Of a stretch of 5,086 nt of DNA, positions 1-4,495 are shown one piece after another. Numbering within the stretch: position 1 is the first letter of the stretch; every line of letters starts with the position of its first letter. The stretch is taken from contig JAPKZC010000272.1 in assembly GCA_026394025.1 (NCBI GenBank), positions 1-5,086 on the forward strand, written 5' to 3'. The position numbers and the translations under genes were made by a program. Below the pieces are notes generated by a model. It saw nothing but the letters and a program-made list of their open reading frames with translations. It did no database searches and was not told where the DNA came from. The DNA is from Candidatus Solibacter sp. GTDB taxonomy: Bacteria; Acidobacteriota; Terriglobia; Bryobacterales; Bryobacteraceae.

Positions 1-1
1 C

Positions 2-268
2 CTGTTGGGCCGGTTCGGCAAGACCGCCAGGAAATGCGCCCATGAGTGGGTGGCGCGCGGGTTGGTGCATTTCCTGGCCAGCGATGCCCATGACACCAAA
101 TGGCGGACCACCGCACTGGATGAGTGCAGGCAGTACGTGGAAAAGCGCTTTGGCCCCGAAGCGGCCTTGCGGCTCTTCGTGGAAAACCCACGCTCGGCCC
201 TGGCCGGGGTGCCCCTAACCGCGGTTCCACTCCCCATCCGGCGCAAACGGTGGTTTGCGTTCTATTAG
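2..268 (+). CDS. C-terminal fragment of CpsB/YwqE-like PHP-domain tyrosine-protein phosphatase
   Basis: This is the last 88 codons of a gene whose start lies left of the window; the frame is open from base 2 to a TAG at 266-268. Seen: LLGRFGKTAR at the left edge, then VHFLASDAHD at about residues 22-31 of the fragment, and ENPRSALAGVPL near residues 61-72. The SDAH element is the late metal-binding motif of the PHP fold, and GRFG plus the ENPxxxLAGxPL tail match the C-terminal part of bacterial CpsB/YwqE phosphatases. Family knowledge: these are manganese-dependent enzymes that dephosphorylate cytoplasmic tyrosine kinases controlling capsule or exopolysaccharide assembly. The basic and aromatic tail RRKRWFAFY looks like an add-on after the conserved domain. 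The partner kinase and export genes would be expected to the left. A PHP hydrolase of another subgroup is the main alternative. Confidence 0.85.
   Translation: MLGRFGKTARKCAHEWVARGLVHFLASDAHDTKWRTTALDECRQYVEKRFGPEAALRLFVENPRSALAGVPLTAVPLPIRRKRWFAFY
241..260 (+). terminator. hairpin overlapping the 3' end of the phosphatase gene
   Basis: CGCAAAC (242-248) and GTTTGCG (253-259) form a perfect 7-bp stem with a GGTG loop; G241-T260 adds a wobble pair. It lies inside the last codons of the phosphatase and is followed by TCTATTAGG, only a weak U-rich tail. It may be a weak terminator or a 3'-end stabiliser. The absence of a real T-run keeps confidence low. Confidence 0.3.
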
Positions 269-303
269 GCCCGCAAATCGTGCCCCACGGTTAATGATTC
301 CGC

Positions 304-486
304 GCCTAATGCCGATAGAGTATTCAGTGATCACCACTGAGCCCTCTCTGTCGCGAGGGCTCCTTCGGGTCATTCGGATTAGGCCGGCGATTTGGCACCG
401 TGGCGGTGCTTTCGCCAGCCGCTGGTTCCGAGTTCTGTGTCCTCCTCTCCGGTGGGCTCCGGGAAATCTTCCGGAGCCCCTTTTTT
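304..486 (+). ncRNA. candidate structured small RNA with its own terminator
   Basis: No protein gene fits here, but perfect inverted repeats are densely packed. GCCTAAT (304-310) pairs with ATTAGGC (378-384), continued past a bulged G311 by CCGA (312-315) with TCGG (374-377), giving an 11-bp closing stem. Inside it are TCAGTG (324-329)/CACTGA (335-340) with a 5-nt loop and GCCCTC (341-346)/GAGGGC (355-360), so the unit is a multi-helix junction. A second domain nests GGCGA (386-390)/TCGCC (412-416) around GCACC (395-399)/GGTGC (405-409). An apparently unpaired C/U-rich run, TCCTCCTCTCC (440-450), follows, and then the intrinsic terminator. I do not recognise it as tRNA, 6S, SRP RNA, tmRNA or a known riboswitch. 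No + strand gene lies downstream, so an attenuator is unlikely; a stand-alone or 3'-UTR-derived sRNA fits better. The 5' end is unknown and no clear promoter was found. Confidence 0.5.
454..486 (+). terminator. strong rho-independent terminator
   Basis: GGGCTCCGG (454-462) and CCGGAGCCC (471-479) form a perfect 9-bp GC-rich stem with an 8-nt loop, followed after one C by six T (481-486). The T-run lies only on the + strand side, so it ends rightward transcription, either of the phosphatase transcript or of the candidate RNA. It does not serve the converging ygfZ gene. Confidence 0.88.
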
Positions 487-591
487 CGTTGTGGAACATG
501 CCTTCAGGTCTAACCCGGGCGAAGTCCGGACATCTTCTTCCTCCGCACCTCCGAAAGGGGTTCGCTTCCCATTCCACCACGCCCGTCTTCC

Positions 592-622
592 GTGACAGGT
601 TTGGCAGGTTGCGGTGTACAAT
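592..622 (+). promoter_or_regulatory. sigma70-like promoter match directed antisense into ygfZ
   Basis: GTGACA (592-597) matches the -35 consensus TTGACA at 5 of 6 positions, and TACAAT (617-622) matches the -10 consensus TATAAT at 5 of 6. The 19-nt spacer is longer than ideal. Transcription would start near 629 and run opposite to ygfZ, which is on the minus strand from 1524 down to 655. No rightward gene follows, so the product would be an antisense RNA. The match could be chance. Confidence 0.25.
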
Positions 623-654
623 CCAGCTGCCCTCTATGCCGCCCCGCCACGGGC

Positions 655-1524
655 CTACCGCTGCCGCACGTAGGCCAGCGCCACCACTTCCCCCGATGCC
701 GGCGAGATCACGGCCGACGTCACTTCCGCCTCCACCCCGTCCACCGTCGTCTTCGTGCCCGCGGAGGGAACCTCGCTGCCCTCCAGCACCACGCGCATCA
801 ACTTTCTGTTCACCCGCCCCTGCGCGCGGATCCGCTCCACGATCTCCTGCCCCAGATAACAGCCCTTGTTGAAACTGACCGCGTGCATCTGCTGCGTCTC
901 CTGCGGCAGCGAAGTCTCGCGAATATCGTCCCCATACCGCGGCTTGCCGTTCTCGATCCGCACCAGGCGCGCATCCTCCAGATTCGCCGCCGCCGCGCCC
1001 GCCGCCTCCAGTTGGTGCACTATTGCCGCAGCCTTTTCCGCCGGACAGAAGATGCGCACTCCGGGTTGCCCCGTGATCGTGACCGCGGCCATCGTGGCAT
1101 CCCCCCACGCCGCGTGCGAGTAGGCGGCTCCCACAACCGGCGCACCCAGCGCCGCCAGGGTTGCCGCCGCGCGCGGACCCTCCAGCCCGATCGCCGCCGT
1201 CCCCGCCGTCACATCCTCCAATTCCACCTGGTCCGCGATGATGTACCGCTTGATGTGCAAATGCACCTTCTCGCGCAACTCGGGCTCCGTGTCGATCAGG
1301 AAGTGGTCATCCAGACACAACAGGCAGATGTCGGCTTGAATCTGCCCCTGCGGATTCAGCAGGAAGGCGTAACACCCCGTCCCCGGCGTCATCTTCTTCA
1401 CTTCGTTGCTGCTGATGGCGTGCAACAACCGCGCGCGATCCCGCCCGCGCGCCACAATCCGGCCGCGCGCGGAAAGATCCAACCACGCCGCCCCGTGGCG
1501 CAGCGCTTCGTATCCCAGGCTCAT
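655..1524 (-). CDS. ygfZ: YgfZ family folate-binding protein (GcvT fold)
   Basis: A 289-aa protein of the YgfZ/GcvT family. Seen: the family signature K-G-C-Y-L-G-Q-E at residues 220-227, including the conserved Cys222, preceded by a RYGDDI-type segment (196-201). The N-terminal half carries LLHAISSNEV (33-42) and the NPQGQI turn (58-63) typical of the aminomethyltransferase-like fold. E. coli YgfZ is 326 aa, so this is a slightly short but complete version. Family knowledge: YgfZ is a cytoplasmic protein that uses folate and supports the function of certain iron-sulfur enzymes, including tRNA-modifying ones; it is not the glycine-cleavage T-protein itself. The ATG at 1524 lies 9 nt after the stop of the upstream membrane-protein gene, so the two are probably co-transcribed. 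AAGAGG directly abuts the ATG, unusually close for a Shine-Dalgarno, so start choice or translational coupling remains open. TAG stop at 655-657. Confidence 0.9.
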   Translation of the reverse strand: MSLGYEALRHGAAWLDLSARGRIVARGRDRARLLHAISSNEVKKMTPGTGCYAFLLNPQGQIQADICLLCLDDHFLIDTEPELREKVHLHIKRYIIADQVELEDVTAGTAAIGLEGPRAAATLAALGAPVVGAAYSHAAWGDATMAAVTITGQPGVRIFCPAEKAAAIVHQLEAAGAAAANLEDARLVRIENGKPRYGDDIRETSLPQETQQMHAVSFNKGCYLGQEIVERIRAQGRVNRKLMRVVLEGSEVPSAGTKTTVDGVEAEVTSAVISPASGEVVALAYVRQR

Positions 1525-1533
1525 CCTCTTAGT

Positions 1534-1947
1534 TTAGGCGATTCCCTTCAGGTATGCCGAAATCAGCAGGATCGTCAGCCCCGATATCGCCGCCCCGAAC
1601 AACTGCCGCGCCCGCCGCGGATTCTTCGGAGCCGCCACCAGGATACCCACGCTGAACACGTGCAGCGCCAGCAGCATCTTCACCCCGAACAGCGCGGAAT
1701 ACAACACCGAGTGCCCCGGCTTCAATAGATAGTTATAGATTCCCGAGAGCACCAGGCCTGCCATCGCGGCGTACACCATCGGGCGGAAATGCGCCGCCGC
1801 GCCTTCGTCCAGCGCCGTTCGCGCATCGGGCAAAAGCGACCGGCCCGCCGGAATCATCACAAATCGCGCGTACACAATGCCGCCGATCAGCGTCACCACC
1901 GACGATATGTGCACCCATCGCATGATGGCCGTTAGAATCTCGCCCAT
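1534..1947 (-). CDS. small four-helix integral membrane protein, CopD/HemJ-like
   Basis: A 137-aa hydrophobic protein. Four likely membrane helices lie at about residues 5-30, 57-75, 84-106 and 113-133. They are separated by a polar segment with DARTALDEGAAAHFRP (41-56) and a basic turn KNPRRARQ (108-115). His13 near the top of helix 1 (RWVHISS) and Lys90 and His96 in helix 3 (GVKMLLALHVF) resemble the conserved polar residues of CopD and HemJ membrane proteins. Similarity to a named family is weak, so the substrate (copper, heme precursor or other) is not assigned. The same frame stays open much further upstream, but that part is antisense to the metallo-hydrolase gene and is discarded; ATG 1947 gives a start at the first helix. 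ATG 1923 (residue 9) is an alternative. No Shine-Dalgarno precedes either. It is probably the first gene of an operon with ygfZ. Confidence 0.72.
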   Translation of the reverse strand: MGEILTAIMRWVHISSVVTLIGGIVYARFVMIPAGRSLLPDARTALDEGAAAHFRPMVYAAMAGLVLSGIYNYLLKPGHSVLYSALFGVKMLLALHVFSVGILVAAPKNPRRARQLFGAAISGLTILLISAYLKGIA

Positions 1948-1950
1948 ATT

Positions 1951-1966
1951 GGTGAGTATACTCGCC
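1951..1966. promoter_or_regulatory. symmetric bidirectional -10 element between divergent start codons
   Basis: The 21 nt between the divergent ATGs (1947 on -, 1969 on +) contain the perfect palindrome GAGTATACTC (1954-1963), extended to a 16-bp palindrome with one mismatched pair (GGT...GCC, 1951-1966). It places TATACT, a 5 of 6 match to the -10 consensus, on both strands: 1957-1962 on + and 1960-1955 on -. The distance from the box to the start codon is 6 nt rightward and 7 nt leftward, so transcription would begin at or beside each ATG, giving leaderless mRNAs. A TTAGAA (1932-1937) with a 19-nt spacer is a poor -35 for the + direction; none is clear for the other. Confidence 0.55.
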
Positions 1967-1968
1967 TT

Positions 1969-2604
1969 ATGATCCACGAGATCCTGCCCGTCGGTATGTT
2001 GCAGTGCAACTGCTCCATTTTCGGCGACGAAACTACCCGCCAAGGCCTCGTCGTCGATCCCGGCGACGAAATCGCCCGCATCCTGGAATCGCTCGCCCGC
2101 CACAGTCTCACCGTGACCGCCATCGTGATCACCCACGCCCACATCGATCACATCGGCGGCGCCCGGAAACTCAAACTGGCCACCGGCGCCCCCGTTTATA
2201 TGAACCTTGAGGACAGCGCTCTCCAGGACATGCTCGACGTGCAGGCCAACTGGCTCGGCATGCCCACTCCCGAAGCCGTGGACATCGACGTCCCCGTGAA
2301 GGACGGTGACAAACTCCTCATCGGGGCCACCGAGGTCCACGTCCTCCACACCCCCGGCCACACCCAGGGCAGCATCTGCCTCTGGATGCCAGCAGAGCGC
2401 AAACTCGTCGCGGGCGATACCCTTTTCCGCGGCGGCATTGGCCGCACCGACCTCCCCGGTGGCGACGGCCGCCAGATTCTGCAGTCCATCCACCATCAAC
2501 TGCTCGGCCTCCCCGGCGACACGGAGGTCTTCCCCGGCCACGGCGACCCCACCACCATCGCCCGCGAAAAAACTTCCAACTACTTTCTCCAACGCTTGAG
2601 CTGA
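1969..2604 (+). CDS. metallo-beta-lactamase-fold hydrolase, glyoxalase II / YcbL-like
   Basis: A 211-aa cytoplasmic enzyme with the complete dinuclear metal site. THAHIDH spans residues 55-61, supplying His56, His58, Asp60 and His61; His131 is in TPGHT, Asp150 in AGDTLF and His191 in FPGHGDPT. The segment FRGGIGRTDLPGGD (153-166) and the short C-terminus match the YcbL-like branch of the hydroxyacylglutathione-hydrolase family; classical GloB is about 250 aa with a longer helical C-terminal domain. The N-terminus LPVGMLQCNCSIFGD is typical and supports ATG 1969. Family knowledge: such enzymes hydrolyse thioesters such as S-lactoylglutathione, and relatives act on other thiol conjugates or persulfides. 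The true substrate cannot be read from sequence. A GGTGAG lies 12 nt upstream, too far for a good ribosome site, so a leaderless start is favoured. The gene diverges from the membrane-protein/ygfZ operon. Confidence 0.88.
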   Translation: MIHEILPVGMLQCNCSIFGDETTRQGLVVDPGDEIARILESLARHSLTVTAIVITHAHIDHIGGARKLKLATGAPVYMNLEDSALQDMLDVQANWLGMPTPEAVDIDVPVKDGDKLLIGATEVHVLHTPGHTQGSICLWMPAERKLVAGDTLFRGGIGRTDLPGGDGRQILQSIHHQLLGLPGDTEVFPGHGDPTTIAREKTSNYFLQRLS

Positions 2605-2610
2605 GGCGCC

Positions 2611-2638
2611 GGCCCACTTGATGGCCCATAAGCTTTTC
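2611..2638 (+). terminator. weak terminator-like hairpin after the hydrolase gene
   Basis: GGCCCA (2611-2616) folds with TGGCC (2622-2626) around a CTTGA loop, with one bulged C. A short TTTTCT follows at 2634-2639, about 7 nt after the stem. The stem is short and the T-run is displaced, so this is only a possible end point for the hydrolase transcript. Confidence 0.25.
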
Positions 2639-2649
2639 TCAATGCCAGC

Positions 2650-2802
2650 ATGTTCACAAACACCACCGGCGGTCGCACCCTGCGTTTCCTGAAGAAGAAC
2701 ACTTTGGAGCGGGCCATTCAGCTTCATGCGATTCGCGTCGCCGTGAAGAACCGGCCGGAGCTACCGGTAAAGACGCGCGAGGGATACTGGGCTCTGCAAT
2801 AG
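2650..2802 (+). CDS. hypothetical 50-aa basic protein (small ORF)
   Basis: An ATG-to-TAG frame of 50 codons lies in the gap between the hydrolase and the decarboxylase. The protein begins MFTNTTGGRTLRF, continues with a basic amphipathic-looking middle (LKKNTLERAIQLHAIRVAVKN, split across residues 14-34) and ends PVKTREGYWALQ. About three quarters of third codon positions are G or C, close to what a real gene here would show, but over 50 codons that is weak evidence. An in-frame TAA at 2629-2631 rules out a longer N-terminus. No Shine-Dalgarno precedes the ATG. The stop codon lies inside a perfect hairpin (2797-2815), which would be consistent with a transcript end. I recognise no family; function unknown. 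The alternative is a chance ORF. Confidence 0.35.
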   Translation: MFTNTTGGRTLRFLKKNTLERAIQLHAIRVAVKNRPELPVKTREGYWALQ

Positions 2803-2815
2803 CCACAGGCTATTG
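2797..2815. repeat. perfect inverted repeat at the end of the small ORF
   Basis: CAATAGCC (2797-2804) and GGCTATTG (2808-2815) form a perfect 8-bp stem with an ACA loop; the TAG of the small ORF is within the left arm. It is followed by GAGGGGCG, not a T-run, so it is not a classical intrinsic terminator. It could be a 3'-end hairpin or a dyad-symmetric protein-binding site about 55 nt upstream of the decarboxylase start. Confidence 0.6.
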
Positions 2816-2869
2816 GAGGGGCGTGGCGGAGGGAATCCAGTCGATCCCGGAGTTTGTTACTCTGGCACC

Positions 2870-4321
2870 GTGCCGAATCAGTTGCTAATCCCCGTGTCCG
2901 AGATCCGTGAAATGGGCCGCGCCGCCCTCCATCTCGTGGCCGAATACTACGACACCCTGGCCGGGCGCGCCGTGCTTCGCCCAATCACCTCGGCTGAACT
3001 GCGGAGCCGCCTCGATGAGCCTGCGCCCTCCACCGGACTGCCGTTCGCCGGCCTGCTGGACACGGTGCGCGACGTGGTGCAGGAGTTCAGCCGCCACAAC
3101 GGCCACCCGCGCTTCTTCGGTTACGTCGCTTCGCCAGGCATGCCAGCGGCGGCGATGGGCAGCATGATCGCCGCGGCCTTCAACATCAACGTGACTTCCT
3201 GGCGTTCGGGACCGGCGGCCACCGAAATGGAACTCCTCTGCATCCGCTGGCTCAAGGAGATGCTGGGCTACCCCGCCGATGCCGCGGGACTCCTGGTGAG
3301 CGGCGGATCGATGGCGAATTTTGCCGGCATCGCGGCCGCGCGCAGCGCCAAGGCTCCAGGCAACGTGGTCCGCGACGGCATCGTCGGCGCCCCATTGCGC
3401 CTCTACGCCTCCGAAGAGGCGCACTTCTCCATCCGCAAGGCTGCCGCCATGCTCGGCATCGGGACGGCAAACCTGCGCTCCGTGAAAACCGGCCCGGACC
3501 TGCGCATGGACCTTGCCCATCTCGACCGCCTGGTGCGCGAAGACCGCGATGCCGGCCATCTGCCCTTCTGCGTCGTGGCCAGCGCCGGGACCGCCGGAAC
3601 GGGAGCCGTGGACCCGATCGGCGCGATTGCCGATCTGGCGCGCACCCACAATCTCTGGCTCCATGTGGATGCCGCATACGGCGGATTCTCGGCGCTCGCG
3701 CCCTCTGCGCGGGCTTTCTTCGCTCGCATCGCCGAGGCCGATTCGGTGGCGCTCGACCCGCACAAGTGGCTCTACTTGCCGGTGGGCTGCGGTTGCGTTC
3801 TCTACCGCCACCCCGCCGCGGCCCGCGCCGCCTTTAGCGAAAACGCCGAGTACATCCGCGTCGTCGGCCTGGAGCACGACGAAGCTTTCGCGTTCTGGGA
3901 TTACGGCCCCGAGCTTTCGCGCCCGTTTCGCGCCCTGGATCTCTGGCTGCTCTTGAAATCGGTGGGTACCCGGGCCATCGGCGAGGCCATTGAGGACAAT
4001 ATCGCCTGCGCGAAATATTTCGCCGGCCTCGTAAGCGCCACGGACGATTTCGAAATGCTCGCGCCCGTGGATCTCTCCATCTTCTGCTTCCGCTACCGGC
4101 CGCGCGGATTTGCCGGCGATCTCGACGCCCTCAACGAGCGCGTCCTGCTTGAGGTGCAACGCGGCGGTAGCAGCTATCTCTCCAACACAAGTGTTCGCGG
4201 GGCATTTGCCCTGCGCGGCTGTGTGCTCAACTACCGCACCACCAGGCGCGACATGGAAATCCTGCTGGAGGATGTCCGCAACGCCGTGCGCTCAGTACAC
4301 CAATCGGAGCCGCGAACGTAA
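2870..4321 (+). CDS. group II PLP-dependent decarboxylase (aromatic-L-amino-acid decarboxylase-like)
   Basis: A 483-aa fold-type I PLP enzyme, the usual length for the family. Seen: HPRFFGYVASPG (79-90), the substrate-pocket region; SGPAATEMELL (113-123); LLVSGGSMANF (141-151); EEAHFSIRKAA (182-192) with His185, which would stack on PLP; SAGTAGTGAVDPI (238-250); DAAYGG (267-272) with Asp267, which would bind the pyridine nitrogen; and LDPHKWLYLP (295-304) with the Schiff-base Lys299. Family knowledge: group II decarboxylases remove the alpha-carboxyl of aromatic or acidic amino acids to give amines. Relatives with altered loop residues make aldehydes instead. The substrate here is not assigned. 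GTG 2870 was chosen because the family-typical N-terminus starts just after it. The frame is open further left to TTG 2813, but those residues are low-complexity and lack family resemblance. No Shine-Dalgarno is seen at GTG 2870. TAA stop at 4319-4321. Confidence 0.88.
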   Translation: MPNQLLIPVSEIREMGRAALHLVAEYYDTLAGRAVLRPITSAELRSRLDEPAPSTGLPFAGLLDTVRDVVQEFSRHNGHPRFFGYVASPGMPAAAMGSMIAAAFNINVTSWRSGPAATEMELLCIRWLKEMLGYPADAAGLLVSGGSMANFAGIAAARSAKAPGNVVRDGIVGAPLRLYASEEAHFSIRKAAAMLGIGTANLRSVKTGPDLRMDLAHLDRLVREDRDAGHLPFCVVASAGTAGTGAVDPIGAIADLARTHNLWLHVDAAYGGFSALAPSARAFFARIAEADSVALDPHKWLYLPVGCGCVLYRHPAAARAAFSENAEYIRVVGLEHDEAFAFWDYGPELSRPFRALDLWLLLKSVGTRAIGEAIEDNIACAKYFAGLVSATDDFEMLAPVDLSIFCFRYRPRGFAGDLDALNERVLLEVQRGGSSYLSNTSVRGAFALRGCVLNYRTTRRDMEILLEDVRNAVRSVHQSEPRT

Positions 4322-4330
4322 AGTAAGGGA

Positions 4331-4348
4331 GCGAGCTGCCGGGCTCGC
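4331..4348 (+). repeat. GC-rich hairpin just after the decarboxylase stop
   Basis: GCGAGC (4331-4336) and GCTCGC (4343-4348) form a 6-bp stem with a 6-nt loop, 9 nt after the stop codon. There is no T-run, so if it ends transcription it would need rho or act only as a 3' stabiliser. Confidence 0.35.
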
Positions 4349-4401
4349 GGCTACTCCATGCGGCGCGCCCGATACCCGCACTGGCGTGGGTCTGGCCCCG
4401 A

Positions 4402-4437
4402 AGGACATTAGGGCCGCTCAAAAATTTGTCCTAAAGT
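4402..4437. promoter_or_regulatory. inverted repeat with a possible -10 box upstream of the porin gene
   Basis: AGGACA (4402-4407) and TGTCCT (4427-4432) are perfect inverted arms separated by 19 nt. They lie in the most AT-rich part of the gap (CAAAAATTTGTCC). The right arm touches TAAAGT (4432-4437), a 4 of 6 match to a -10 box, which would place transcription start near 4444 and give a roughly 50-nt leader. No convincing -35 is visible. An operator for a dimeric regulator is possible but unproven. Confidence 0.25.
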
Positions 4438-4449
4438 TTCCCATCCTGC

Positions 4450-4484
4450 GGACCGATCTGTCTTGGTGTACGGCCAGATCGGCC
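4450..4484 (+). promoter_or_regulatory. 5'-UTR hairpin directly against the Shine-Dalgarno of the porin gene
   Basis: CCGATCTG (4453-4460) and CAGATCGG (4475-4482) form a perfect 8-bp stem, lengthened by G4450-C4484 and G4451-C4483 around a bulged A4452. The loop is 14 nt. The stem ends at 4484 and the Shine-Dalgarno GGGAGG occupies 4485-4490, 5 nt before ATG 4496. The ribosome site is therefore exposed but adjacent to a stable helix, which could affect mRNA stability or translation. Confidence 0.5.
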
Positions 4485-4495
4485 GGGAGGTTTCG

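Noticed and set aside
304..384. tRNA-like unit with a 7-bp end stem and 81-nt span
   Set aside because: There is no TTCRANNC T-loop, no U33 in the apparent anticodon-like loop and no matching T-arm next to the 3' strand of the stem, so it is not a canonical tRNA.
379..621. Minus-strand 80-codon frame beginning MYTATCQTCHGR with a CxxCH motif
   Set aside because: It needs a TTG start, has mixed third-position composition unlike the neighbouring genes, becomes low-complexity after 30 residues, and runs through the terminator and hairpins of the candidate RNA. A short zinc-finger or heme-like motif alone is not enough.
592..1728. 378-codon + strand frame over ygfZ and its upstream gene
   Set aside because: The product is Arg/His/Pro-rich without any family motif, while the minus strand encodes a clear YgfZ with its KGCYLGQE signature. 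Long antisense frames are expected in GC-rich DNA.
1948..2727. Upstream extension of the membrane-protein frame to a 397-aa product
   Set aside because: The extra 260 residues are antisense to the metallo-hydrolase gene, which has all its metal ligands, and are Gly/Val/Asp-rich with no helix or domain pattern.
2813..2869. TTG start at 2813 for the decarboxylase
   Set aside because: The added residues (MEGRGGGNPVD...) are not family-like, the start would fall in the right arm of the 2797-2815 hairpin, and no ribosome site precedes it.
2885..4159. 424-codon minus-strand frame opposite the decarboxylase
   Set aside because: It is a shadow of the PLP enzyme: Gly/Ala/Arg/His-rich with no recognisable domain.
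4394..4415. GGCCC/GGGCC hairpin and the GGCGCGCC palindrome nearby
   Set aside because: Short GC-only repeats of this size are common by chance in such DNA, and neither has a T-run or clear positional logic.
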